Assembly (NCBI RefSeq): GCF_021458635.1 | Contig: NZ_JAIRDQ010000010.1 | Location: 236,860 to 300,859 of the forward strand | Length of the DNA stretch: 64,000 bases | Source of the DNA: Bradyrhizobium monzae | GTDB lineage: Bacteria; Pseudomonadota; Alphaproteobacteria; Rhizobiales; Xanthobacteraceae | Direction of reading: 5' to 3' | Shown: piece after piece, positions 15,256 through 24,900 of the stretch | How the letters are laid out: each line of letters begins with the position of its first letter | Position numbering within the stretch: the stretch's first letter is position 1 | Notes under the pieces: model-generated | The model's database searches: none | Told to the model about the DNA's origin: nothing | The model's input: the letters and a program-made list of their open reading frames with translations, nothing else | Position numbers and translations under genes: made by a program

Positions 15256-17379
15256 ATGTCGATGCGCGATACCCTGACAAGCCTGCGTTACCGCTACTGG
15301 CCGGATCATCTGCTCGGCGAAATTCTGTCCAAGCGTTGGACCGAAACAGCCATTCCGGTCATCCTTCTCCTGATCGTTGGCTTTGCGTTCAGTCGATCCA
15401 TCGACAACTTCCTGTCGCCAGCGAGCCTCGCCGACACCGCGCGCCAGGCCGGCGAGATCGGATTCATCGCGCTCGGACTCGCGCTCGTCGTCACCGTCGG
15501 CGGCATTGATCTGTCGGTCGGCTCGATCTTCGCGCTGACGGATTTTTGCGCGCTCTATCTGCTTGACGTCGCGGGCTGGCCGGTTCCGGCCGTGGTGGTT
15601 GCCACGCTGTTCTGCGGCGCGCTGCTCGGCGCCGTCAACGGCGTCCTGGTCGGATATCTGCGGCTGCGCGCCTTCATCACCACGCTGATCACGCTGATCA
15701 TCTACCGCTCGGCCTACGATCTGCTGATCCAGCGCTACTCCAACGCCATCGCCTCGGCCTTCCCCGATATCCCGTCCTGGGATTTCATCGGCGCAGGTAG
15801 CGTCTTCGGCATCCCCACCGTGGCACTGGCCTATATCGTCATCGCGATCTTCGGCCACATCTTCATGACCCGGCTGCGGCCGGGCTGGCACATCACCGCG
15901 ATCGGCGGCTCGCGCCGCTCGGCGTACAATTCAGGCATTCCCGTTCGCCGCACGATTGCGCTCTGCTACGTCGCGAGCGGCGTGCTGACCAGCGTCGGCG
16001 CGCTGTTCTTCGCCTCCCGGCTCGGCACCGTCGGCGGTGACATCGGCGTCGGCCTTGAGGTGATCGTGCTGACCGCGACCGTTCTGGGCGGCATCACGCT
16101 CGGCGGCGGCAAGGGCTCGGTCGCCAAATCGGCGGTCGGGGTGCTGATCGTGCTCCTGATCACCAACGGTCTCACGACCATGAACGCGCGCGGCGGCGTC
16201 AACCGCATGGCGCTGGCCGGCATCCTGCTCGTCGCAGCAATGGTCGACATTCGCTGGCAGAAAAACCGGACCCGCATCATCAGCAAGGTCTATGTCGCGC
16301 CGACCTACCACGAATTGCCACCGCCGCCACCGACCGAAATCGGGCAAGGCGGACCATTCGAGCAGAACGACAAGCTGCGTATCGTCGAGGCGATCGGCCT
16401 TGGCCGCATCGAGGCGCCGGAAGACGTCATCCTCGATCGCCACGACAACCTCTATGCCGGCTCACGCCATGGCGACATCATGCGCTTCCTCGCGCCCGAC
16501 TACCAGAAAATGGAAGTATTCGCCCATATCGGCGGCCAGCCGCTCGGCATGGCCTTCGACCGCGAGGACAATCTCTATGTCTGCATCGGCGGCATGGGGC
16601 TCTATCGTATCAAGCCCGACGGCACGGTGGAAAAGGCGACCGACGAGACCAACCGCAGCATGCGCTCGGTCAACGACGACAGCCGGCTGCGGCTCGCCGA
16701 CGACCTCGACATCACCGACGACGGACTGATCTTCTTCTCGGAAGCGACAGTGCGTTACGAGATGGACGAATGGCCGATCGACGGGCTGGAAGCGCGCGGC
16801 AACGGCCGCATCATCTCCTACGACACCAAGACCGGCGCGACACGCACCGAACTGCGCGGCCTCAAATTCCCCAACGGCATCTGCGTCGCCAGCGACGGCC
16901 AGTCGATCCTGTTTGCCGAAACCTTCGGCTGTTCGATCAAGCGCTATTGGTTCGCAGGCCCGAGGAAGGGCGCGGTCGAGGTCGTCATGGACAATCTGCC
17001 GGGCTACCCCGACAACATCAACCTCGCCTCCGACGGCAATTACTGGCTGGCACTGGTAGGCATGCGCAGCCCCTCACTCGACCTCGCCTGGAAGATGCCG
17101 GGCTTCCGCCGTCGCATGGCCAAACGCGTACCGGTCGACGAATGGCTATTCCCCAACATCAACACCGGCTGTGTGGTCAAGTTCAACGAGCAGGGCAAGA
17201 TCGTCGAATCATTCTGGGATCTGCACGGCGAGAACCATCCGATGATCACATCGATGCGCGAGCATCGCGGCTATCTCTATCTCGGCGGCATCCTCAACAA
17301 TCGGATCGGCCGCTACAAGCTCGACAATGCCGATCCGAACTTCGTCCAGTATGACAAGCGGTGGGGGAAGCAGTCGTGA
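15256..17379 (+). CDS. Fusion protein: RbsC-like ABC permease joined to a strictosidine-synthase/SMP-30-like beta-propeller
   Basis: A 707-residue single reading frame. Residues 1-335 are a complete CUT2 permease, with 'VTVGGIDLSVGSIFALTDF' near 75, 'AIGGSRRSAYNSGIPVRRTIALC' near 215 and 'VLGGITLGGGKGSVAKSAV' near 275. A linker with PPPPP at about 355-360 follows. Residues 370-707 are a six-bladed propeller of the strictosidine synthase/SMP-30 class: 'APEDVILDRHDNLYAG', 'GQPLGMAFDREDNLYVC', 'RLADDLDITDDGLIFFSEAT', 'LKFPNGICVASDG', 'ETFGCSIKRYWFAGP' and 'LPGYPDNINLASDGNYW'. Permeases of this class have a cytoplasmic C-terminus, so the propeller should sit inside the cell at the exit of the pore. 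A lactonase or esterase role on the incoming compound is inference. Confidence 0.9.
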   Translation: MSMRDTLTSLRYRYWPDHLLGEILSKRWTETAIPVILLLIVGFAFSRSIDNFLSPASLADTARQAGEIGFIALGLALVVTVGGIDLSVGSIFALTDFCALYLLDVAGWPVPAVVVATLFCGALLGAVNGVLVGYLRLRAFITTLITLIIYRSAYDLLIQRYSNAIASAFPDIPSWDFIGAGSVFGIPTVALAYIVIAIFGHIFMTRLRPGWHITAIGGSRRSAYNSGIPVRRTIALCYVASGVLTSVGALFFASRLGTVGGDIGVGLEVIVLTATVLGGITLGGGKGSVAKSAVGVLIVLLITNGLTTMNARGGVNRMALAGILLVAAMVDIRWQKNRTRIISKVYVAPTYHELPPPPPTEIGQGGPFEQNDKLRIVEAIGLGRIEAPEDVILDRHDNLYAGSRHGDIMRFLAPDYQKMEVFAHIGGQPLGMAFDREDNLYVCIGGMGLYRIKPDGTVEKATDETNRSMRSVNDDSRLRLADDLDITDDGLIFFSEATVRYEMDEWPIDGLEARGNGRIISYDTKTGATRTELRGLKFPNGICVASDGQSILFAETFGCSIKRYWFAGPRKGAVEVVMDNLPGYPDNINLASDGNYWLALVGMRSPSLDLAWKMPGFRRRMAKRVPVDEWLFPNINTGCVVKFNEQGKIVESFWDLHGENHPMITSMREHRGYLYLGGILNNRIGRYKLDNADPNFVQYDKRWGKQS

Positions 17380-18473
17380 TCGCTGCCGTCAGAGACTTCG
17401 CCAACCGCTTTCTCGGGCGCGGCGACGCCACCATCACCGTGCCGTCCTTCGACGGGGCATTGAAGCCTAACCAGAAGCTGGAATCGGCCGAGACCTTGCT
17501 GACATGCGAGGCGCCAGAAGATCTCGCTACCGACGGAAGCAACCTGTTCATCGCTGACGGCCGGCGGCTGATGTGCCTGAGCGGCGGCACGGCATCGGAA
17601 GTGCGCAATTTCGAGCAGCCTATATCGGCACTCTGCGCCCTTCCCGGCGGTGGCCTTACCGTCGCGCTCGGGGGGCGCGAGGTGCGTATGTACGCGAGCC
17701 CCTCGGCCGAGCAGCCGAGCGTGACGTTCACCGACGCCGCGTTCAACGCCGTCAATGCGCTGGCGCTCGGGGACGACAACACGCTGATTGCGACGGACGG
17801 CTCAACGACATGCGGCGTCGACGATTGGGCACGCGACCTGCTGGAGCTCAACCGAACCGGCCGCGTGTTCAAGCTCGATCCCGGCAGCAAAGCCGTGACG
17901 CGATTGGCCCAGGGGTTCGGCTATGCCTTCGGCGCCTGCGCCTACGGCAATGCCATGCTGGTCAGCGAGAGCTGGCGTCATCGGCTCGTTCTCGTCTCGC
18001 CCGGTGCATCGCCAAAGGTCGTGCTTGCTCACCTTCCCGTCTATCCGTCGCGGCTGTCGAAGGCCTCAGGCGGCGGTTACTGGCTTACCGCTTTCACCGC
18101 GCGGACCCAGCTCGTCGAGTTCGTGTTGCGTGAGCCCGGCTATCGACGCCGCATGATGGCCGAGATCGATCCTGCCTATTGGGTCGCCCCGCGCCTGCGC
18201 TCCGGGCGTTCGTTCAAGGAGCCGATGCAGGGCGCGCACATCAAGACCATGGGCGTCATCAAGCCGTGGGCGCCGCCGCGTTCCTACGGCCTCGTCATCC
18301 GTCTCGATGCGGACGGCCAGCCGCTCTATTCGCTGCACAGTCGGGTCGACGGCTTCAATCACGGCGTCGTCGCCGCGATCGAGATGGGCAACGATCTCGT
18401 TCTGATCGCCAAGGGACCGGGCCGCGTCCTGCGATTGCCCCTTGCCGGCCTTGCCGAGGAATTTCACCCATGA
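17376..18473 (+). CDS. Stand-alone strictosidine-synthase/SMP-30-like beta-propeller protein
   Basis: A 365-residue protein started at GTG 17376, which overlaps the stop of the fusion gene (GTGA) and has GGGGAAG six bases upstream; a GTG at 17361 would add five residues. Propeller repeats show as 'APEDLATDGSNLFIADG', 'AVNALALGDDNTLIATDG', 'GYAFGACAYGNAMLVSESWRH' and 'YPSRLSKASGGGYWLTAF', then 'REPGYRRRMMAEI', which parallels 'MPGFRRRMAKRV' in the fused propeller. The two propellers are therefore distant paralogues. No signal peptide is seen, so it should be cytoplasmic. It ends in an ATGA overlap with the ATPase gene. I infer a partner of the other permease or a second hydrolytic step. Confidence 0.8.
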   Translation: MIAAVRDFANRFLGRGDATITVPSFDGALKPNQKLESAETLLTCEAPEDLATDGSNLFIADGRRLMCLSGGTASEVRNFEQPISALCALPGGGLTVALGGREVRMYASPSAEQPSVTFTDAAFNAVNALALGDDNTLIATDGSTTCGVDDWARDLLELNRTGRVFKLDPGSKAVTRLAQGFGYAFGACAYGNAMLVSESWRHRLVLVSPGASPKVVLAHLPVYPSRLSKASGGGYWLTAFTARTQLVEFVLREPGYRRRMMAEIDPAYWVAPRLRSGRSFKEPMQGAHIKTMGVIKPWAPPRSYGLVIRLDADGQPLYSLHSRVDGFNHGVVAAIEMGNDLVLIAKGPGRVLRLPLAGLAEEFHP

Positions 18474-19966
18474 GCAACATCGCACTCTCGCTGCGCAAGG
18501 CGACAAAACTCTACGCCGGCGTGCCTGCCATCGACGGGGTCGACTTCGACCTCCGCCGCGGCGAGATCCACGCACTGGTCGGCGAGAACGGTGCCGGCAA
18601 GTCGACCCTCACCAAGGTGATGGCGGGTGTGGTGACGCTGACCTCGGGAACCATGATGGTCGACGGCGCCGATGTCGCACCGAAGACGCCGCTCGAGGCG
18701 CGCAATCTCGGCATCGCCATGGTGTTCCAGGAGAACAGCCTGGTGCCGACCATGACGGTGGCGCAAAACCTGTTTCTCGGGCAGGAGAAGTTCTACAACC
18801 GCCTGCGCGGCATCTACATCGCCGCGCAGCAGTTTCTGCAATCGCTCAATTTCGACGTCACGCCGACCGCGACCGTCAGCGGCCTTGGCGCGGCCAAGAA
18901 GCAGATGGTGGAGATCGCGCGCGCGGTCCTGCACCGCGCCAAGGTCATCATCTTCGACGAGCCGACCGCATCGCTGACGCCCGAAGAGAAGAAGTACTTC
19001 TTCGACCTCGTGCGCGACCTCAAGAAGCGTGGCGTCTCGATCGTCTTCATCTCGCACGCCCTTGAGGAAGCCCTGCTGCTCGCCGACCGCATCACGGTTC
19101 TGCGCGACGGTAAGCATGTCGTGACCGACGATGTCGCCAAGTTCGACCGCGCCGCGATCGTGCAGGCCATGGTCGGGCGCGACCTCTCCAACACGCTCTA
19201 TGGCGCGCGGAAGAGCAGCGTGCGGCCGGCGGGTGCGCGTGTTCTCACGGTGCAGAATTTGAAGATGGCGCCGATGGTGAAGAACAATTCGCTATCTGTG
19301 TTCGCCGGACAGATCACCGGCGTGTTCGGCCTCGTCGGCGCGGGCCGCACCGAGACGTTCAAGATCGTCGCCGGCGTGCTCAAGCGCGACTTCTTCCATG
19401 GCGGCGAGATCCTGCTGTACGACCAGCCAGTGCGCTACCGGGTGCCGGCCCCGGCCGTGAAGGCCGGCATCGCTTATGTCACGGAGGATCGCAAGGTCGA
19501 GGGCTTCTTCGAGACGTCCTCCATCGCGCGCAACATCTATCTCGGCCTGCTGTCGAAGTTTCCGAAGGGACGCATGATGCTGTCGCGGCGGGAGACCGAT
19601 ACGGTCGGCAAGAGCTGGATCGAGAAGCTCAAGGTTCGTGCCATCGGCAATGACGGCAAGGTGGTCGAGCTGTCCGGAGGCAATCAGCAGAAGGTCGTGA
19701 TCGCAAAATCGCTGGTGCAGGAGCCCGATCTGATCATCTTCGACGAGCCGACCCGCGGCGTCGATGTCGGCGCCATCGTCGAAATCCACGAGCTGATCAA
19801 CCGGCTCGCCGACGAGGGCAAGGCGGTCGTGGTCATCTCGTCCTATCTGCCCGAGATCATGGCGCTGTCCGACCGCATCCTGGTTTCACGTCAAGGCAAG
19901 GTCGTGGAAGAGTTCTCCGCGCTGGAGGCGACGGAGGAGAAGATCATGTACGCGGCGATTCACTAG
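18470..19966 (+). CDS. Sugar-type ABC transporter ATP-binding protein, two ATPase domains (RbsA-like)
   Basis: A 498-residue double ATPase. The start ATG at 18470 overlaps the previous stop (ATGA). Domain 1: Walker A GENGAGKST near residue 39, a weakened signature 'VSGLGAAKKQMVEIARAV' near 137, Walker B 'VIIFDEPTAS' near 160, and switch His in 'FISHALEEA'. Domain 2: degenerate Walker A 'GLVGAGRTE' near 286, full signature LSGGNQQK near 400 and 'LIIFDEPTRGVDVGA' near 421. One catalytic and one degenerate site is the usual RbsA arrangement. It powers the heterodimeric importer formed by the permeases at 13147 and 15256 and is the last gene of the unit. Confidence 0.92.
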   Translation: MSNIALSLRKATKLYAGVPAIDGVDFDLRRGEIHALVGENGAGKSTLTKVMAGVVTLTSGTMMVDGADVAPKTPLEARNLGIAMVFQENSLVPTMTVAQNLFLGQEKFYNRLRGIYIAAQQFLQSLNFDVTPTATVSGLGAAKKQMVEIARAVLHRAKVIIFDEPTASLTPEEKKYFFDLVRDLKKRGVSIVFISHALEEALLLADRITVLRDGKHVVTDDVAKFDRAAIVQAMVGRDLSNTLYGARKSSVRPAGARVLTVQNLKMAPMVKNNSLSVFAGQITGVFGLVGAGRTETFKIVAGVLKRDFFHGGEILLYDQPVRYRVPAPAVKAGIAYVTEDRKVEGFFETSSIARNIYLGLLSKFPKGRMMLSRRETDTVGKSWIEKLKVRAIGNDGKVVELSGGNQQKVVIAKSLVQEPDLIIFDEPTRGVDVGAIVEIHELINRLADEGKAVVVISSYLPEIMALSDRILVSRQGKVVEEFSALEATEEKIMYAAIH

Positions 19967-19975
19967 AGGCCGCGC

Positions 19976-20464
19976 CTACGGCTTGTGCCCCTTCTGGCGC
20001 AGCGCCTCGGTGAGGCGCTGCTTCAGTTCGTCGACGGCCTTCTGGTTCGCGTCCTGGCCGATCTGTGCGCTCGCTTGCGCCAGCGCGTCCGATTTCTCCA
20101 AAAGCTTTCGGCCGGCCGGCTGGACATAGAACGCCTCGATCTGGCGCAGCTCTTCCACCGTGAAGCTGGCGGCATAGAGGGCGGCGATCTGGTCGATCAT
20201 GGCAGCGGCGAACGGTGCGTAGATGTCAGAGCCCGGCGCGATCAAGGCATCATAGTCGTGCTCGATCTCCGGCCTGTCCTGCGCGACCACGGGTCTCAGT
20301 TTAAGCATGAGCTGCGGGAGAGCCGCACGATACTGATCCGCGATCTTCAGCGTGGTGACGAGTTTTCGCGCAGCATCCATCGCCTCGGGCGACGGCGCCT
20401 GCGCCGACGCGTCGCCGATGAGGAGCAGGAGAGCGCCGGCAATCGTCAACAAGAGTCTCGACAT
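19976..20464 (-). CDS. DUF2059 family exported protein
   Basis: A 162-residue protein when started at ATG 20464 (MSRLLLTIAG), which AGGAG serves at proper spacing; ATGs at 20470 and 20485 are less well placed. Residues 1-22 are a Sec signal peptide ending 'DASA-QAPS'. The mature protein is helical, with 'ARKLVTTLKIADQYRAALPQ' and the DUF2059 hallmark 'SFTVEELRQIEAFYVQPAGRKLLEK' near residue 105. Members are small periplasmic helical proteins of unknown function, common in proteobacteria. It converges on the ATPase gene with a 9-nt gap and lies 40 nt after the OpgC gene on the same strand, so the two may be cotranscribed. Confidence 0.8.
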   Translation of the reverse strand: MSRLLLTIAGALLLLIGDASAQAPSPEAMDAARKLVTTLKIADQYRAALPQLMLKLRPVVAQDRPEIEHDYDALIAPGSDIYAPFAAAMIDQIAALYAASFTVEELRQIEAFYVQPAGRKLLEKSDALAQASAQIGQDANQKAVDELKQRLTEALRQKGHKP

Positions 20465-20504
20465 GGACATCTCCTGAAAAATCACCCGCGCGACGCAATG
20501 GCCC

Positions 20505-21725
20505 TCAGCGGCTAACGGGAGCTGCGGCGATGACCTTTACCGGTGCGCCTTCGGCCGCGGGCTCCGGCTCGTCGTCGACATCGGTCACCTTGACGAAGAG
20601 GCTGGGCACCCGCTCGGCGCGGTCGAGCAGCCACGCCGCCCCGACCATGATGGCGAAGCCGGCGAAGGAGACGGCGAGCTGCTCCCAGACGCCCCGGGTG
20701 TATTGCATCAGGATCCAATGCGCCGAGAACGACAGGAACACGCTGAGGCAAAAGATCGGGAGCGAATGCTGGCCGCACAGGATGACCGGGCGCATCCATT
20801 TCAGATGCAACGCCTTCCAGTGGCGCGGGACGAAATAGGTCACCCAGATCCCGAGCGCCAGGAAATGCGTGAAGCGCAGCATGTCGAGATCGGTCTTGTC
20901 GATCGGATAGATCGCCTTGATCATCCATTTCGGGATCAGGGCTTCGAGCGCGTGAACGTGCCATGTCATCACGATCAGGAGGGCGAACGCAATCCATGCC
21001 GCCGCCAGACCCATCACCGGCTTCGACCAGACCCATTTGGCAATCTTCTCGATCTGGCCGATGCCGCACCACGCGGCGACGACGAACATGAGCTGCCAGC
21101 AGAACGGATTGAAATACCAGGTCGTGCCGGGCGGATAGGAGGCGATGTTCCAGTCGAACCAGCGCGACAGCACATAGAGCACCGCGGACGCGGCGATCGT
21201 CAGGTTCGGCCGGCGCACCAGGCACCACACGATAAAGGGCGCTGCGAGCACCAGCGTGATGTAGAGCGGCAGTACGTCCAGATTGACCGGCTTGTAGCGC
21301 AGCGAGAGCGCCTGCCCGATCAGGATGTCCGGATGGTCGAGGAAACTGTGAACGTTGAACTCGTCCGCATACATCGGATTGTCGAATCTCCTGATCGTGC
21401 GGGCGATCTGCGCCGTGAACAGCAGGAACAGCATGATGTGGGCCACATACATTTCCGCCGCCCGCCGCCACAGCCGCTTCAGCGCGGCGAGAAACCAGCC
21501 GCCGGCGATGATCGGCCCGTAGATCCAGCCGACCAGATAGCCGGAGATGAAGACGAAGAACTCGGCGGCGTCGCTGAAACCGTAATTGCGCAGGGTCAGC
21601 CAGGCCACGACGTCGTGCGGGATGTGATCGAGGAAGATCATCCACAGGCCGATGCCGCGGAAGAGGTCGAGCCGCAAGTCGCGCTCGACCGGCGCCAACA
21701 GTGCTGCCTGGTCCCGTATCATCAT
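20505..21725 (-). CDS. OpgC-domain membrane protein (glucan succinyltransferase family)
   Basis: A 406-residue polytopic membrane protein with about ten hydrophobic segments. The opening 'ERDLRLDLFRGIGLWMIFLDHIPHDVVAWLTLRNYGFSDAAE' (residues 14-55) is the OpgC hallmark: LDxxRG and a catalytic-type His in LDHIP. 'FFVFISGYLVGWIYG' follows. OpgC proteins of alphaproteobacteria transfer succinyl groups to periplasmic glucans, giving them negative charge. The C-terminal 30 residues after the last helix are cytoplasmic and acidic. A glucan or other surface polysaccharide is the likely acceptor, but no glucan synthase gene is in the window. The 269-nt stretch upstream (21726-21994) shows no gene or clear signal. 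Confidence 0.85.
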   Translation of the reverse strand: MMIRDQAALLAPVERDLRLDLFRGIGLWMIFLDHIPHDVVAWLTLRNYGFSDAAEFFVFISGYLVGWIYGPIIAGGWFLAALKRLWRRAAEMYVAHIMLFLLFTAQIARTIRRFDNPMYADEFNVHSFLDHPDILIGQALSLRYKPVNLDVLPLYITLVLAAPFIVWCLVRRPNLTIAASAVLYVLSRWFDWNIASYPPGTTWYFNPFCWQLMFVVAAWCGIGQIEKIAKWVWSKPVMGLAAAWIAFALLIVMTWHVHALEALIPKWMIKAIYPIDKTDLDMLRFTHFLALGIWVTYFVPRHWKALHLKWMRPVILCGQHSLPIFCLSVFLSFSAHWILMQYTRGVWEQLAVSFAGFAIMVGAAWLLDRAERVPSLFVKVTDVDDEPEPAAEGAPVKVIAAAPVSR

Positions 21726-21994
21726 GGGCCCCCTCGTCCGGTGGGCGTCGCGCCGTCGCGGCGCCGATGAATTCGGATGCTAAGAAAGATCAGTCAAAAG
21801 ATCACCTAACCCTGCGGCTAGAATCCGGACGGTAGCCGACCTCAGCGCCCGCGCAAGGGACTTTGTCATCACAACGTGTGGGCCCGCTGCCGCAAAGGGC
21901 GAAAACAACCCCATGCACGGTAGCCAAGTCCTTGCATCGCCTGCGAAATTCATTTGACCCGTCGGGCAAAGACCCCTGATGTCGCGACCGAGGC

Positions 21995-24900
21995 TCAGGT
22001 GCGCTGATCGCCCTCGGCGAGCATGCCGTTCAGCATCGCCTCGGCCTTCTGCAGCAGCGGCTTCGCGCCGCTCTCGGAGGCGATCGCGATCGCGGCGCGC
22101 AGCGCGGAGAGGATGATGGTCCGGTTCTCCCCGCTCGAGGGCGGCGTCACCACGGCCTCGCCAAACAGGGCCTCGGCCTCGAGGCCGGAGAAGCCCTGCT
22201 GGCGCGCGGTGTTGCGCGCTTCGCGCAGCATGTTCTGGGCCGCCTGGACATCGCCGAGCTGGTTGGTCGCCAGCGCGAGGTAGATCGAGGAGCGCAGCAC
22301 CGCCGAGGTATAGCCGACGTTGCGCGCCTCTTCGCGCGCCTCGGCCAGCATGCGGCGCGCCCGGTCGAACAGTCCCTGCTCCAGATAGGCGATGCCGAGA
22401 TGGCAGGCGAGCACCGGCACGAACAGCCGGATACCGTGTTTTTGCGCCAGCACGAAACCCTGTTCGAGGATGGAAGCGGCCGCGGCCGGCTCGCCCCGGC
22501 CGAGCATCAGCCAGCCGCCGCTATAGGCGGCAGCAACGCGGTCATAGGGGCGGTTGGTTTCTTCCGCGATCGCGCCGGCGTGGCGCTGAAGCTGTTCCGC
22601 GGCATCAAGCTCGCCCATGACGGTGTGATTGATGCTGCCCATCATACAGCAAATCAGCAACGCGTATTTCGCTGTCGTCCCGAACGGCGCGCTCGCCTCC
22701 GGCCCCATCAATTGGGCGCGGGCCCGTGCGAACAAACCGTCCGCCTCGCGATAGCGTCCGGCGAGGAAGTACACCTGACCGAGGCCGTATTGCGCGGCGT
22801 TGAGCCAGCCCGAGCTGTTCGATTGCTCTGCGAGGCCCACGACTTCCTCGTTGAGCCTGACCGCTTCGGCCGGCGAGCCATAGAAATTCTGCGCCGCCGC
22901 CATGACCGTCATGGCCGCGACCTTCCGCCCGATATCGTTGATCGCATCGGCGCGACGCTCGGCTTCCTTGCCGAGGTTCAGCCATTCGGAGAGATTGCCT
23001 GATGCAGTGAACGCCGCCCGGGCCTCAATGCGAATGTCCACAGCGCTCGCTTCGCGCGTGGGGGTAGCCGGCGTCATATCCAGCGATCGCATCGCGGTCT
23101 CGAAATAATCAGCGGCATCCGTGAACGCCGATCGCGCCAGGCATTTTCGCGCCGAGGCCCGGCCGTAGGCGAACGCCTTGTCCCAGTCTTTCGCCCGCGT
23201 CGCGTGATAGCAGAGCTTGTCGGAATCCTCGCCCTCGCTGCCTTCAAGCGCGGCCAGAATGCGCGCATGGATGTCCTCGCGCACCTTTTCGACCATCGAA
23301 TCGTAGGTAACCTGGCGAACCATCTCGTGGCGGAACTCCAGCGAATCCTCCAATTCGCTGTCAATCCGGACCAGCAGCTCGGCGCGATCGAGCGAGACGA
23401 GACAGCCGCGCAGGGCATCTTCGGGCAGGATCGCAATCTTCCGCAGGATGGCCTCGCTCGACCGCGCCCCCAGCGCGGCCGCGACCTGCAAGACGGACCG
23501 TTCCTGCTTCGACACGCGATCGAGACGCGCCGCGATCACACCCTGAATGCTGGTGGGAATACCGAGCTCGTCGATCGGGCGCACCAAAGCGAGGTCGCCC
23601 CACTCGCCGCGCAAGGTGCCGCTGTCCTTCAAGCCGCGGCAGACCTCCTCGATGAACAGCGGCACGTTGGCGGTGTGGGAGACGATCCGGCTCTTCAGAT
23701 CGGCATTGGTCTCGGACGATCCGAGCATGTCGGACAGCATCTCCAGCCCCGAATCGTCGTCGAGCGGCCGTATCGCGACGATTTCGGCGTGGCACCGCGC
23801 GATCCAGACCGGCATGCCGTTGGGGCGGGAGGTAAGCAGCACGAGGAGATCGGGCGCCGCCAACGCGGCGATGGCGGCCACGACGACGTCGCTGGCCCGG
23901 TCGATCCAGTGCAGGTCCTCCAAAAGCAGGACTGTCGGCCGGCGACTGGCCAGGTTCTGGATGACGGCGCAGCTCGCATCGGAGATCACGCGCCCGCGGG
24001 CATGAGGCTCGAGCTCGTCCCATTGCGGGTTCGCGATCGGCACATCGAGCACCGCGTCGAGGGCGCTCTGCTGGATCGCGGTCAGGTCCTTCAGGGGATC
24101 GCCGGGGTCCCTTGCGGCTGCGTCCATGGCCGACAGCAGGATTCGCTTGAGCGTGCTGAAGGGCGCTCCTTGCAGATTCGGGCTGCACTCGGCGTCGATC
24201 AGCCGCCAGCCCTCGGCCCTGAGCTTCTGGGCGAACTCGTGCGCCAGCCGTGATTTGCCGATGCCGGCATCGCCGAGCAGCAGGACCGTCTGCCGGCCGG
24301 CCCTGGCCTGCCCGGCCGCACGGTCCAGCAGGGCTCGCTCGGTGGTACGATCGACGAATCGGGAGACACTGCGGGCGCGCCGGACCCGCCAGCTCGACAG
24401 ATCGCTGGCACCCACGATCCGGTAGACCGGCACGGGCTGGCTGAAGCCGCGCAGCGATTTGCCGCCCAGAGATTCGAACCGGACATGCCCGTCGGCGAGA
24501 TTTTGACAGGCTTCCGAGACGTAGATCTGGTTCGCCTCGGCCTCCTGCTCCAGCCGCGCGGCCAGATGCTGGGCGGCGCCGCCGATCTCGTAGACCTTGG
24601 AGAATTCGCTGGCGACCATGTAGGCAACGACGTGCCCGGAGTGCAGGCCGACCCGGACCTGAAGGGCGGGATCACCGAGGCTGGCAACGCGCCGGACCAG
24701 CTCGATCGCGGCATGGCACGCCAGCGGCGCATGGTTGTCGTCCGCGATCGGAGCGCCGAACACCGCGGCAAGCCCGTCGCCCAGCTCCTTGCTGACGATG
24801 CCGCCGAATTGTCGGACCGCGCCGCGCATGGCGGCCAGGGCCGGCTCCAGGCGCGAGACCGCCGCCTCCGGATCCAATTCAGCGACGAGGCCGGTGGAGT

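Noticed and set aside
15256..17379. Possibility that the permease-propeller fusion is a missing stop or frameshift artefact
   Set aside because: The join is a smooth Pro-rich linker in one frame and both halves are complete; still worth confirming in other genomes.
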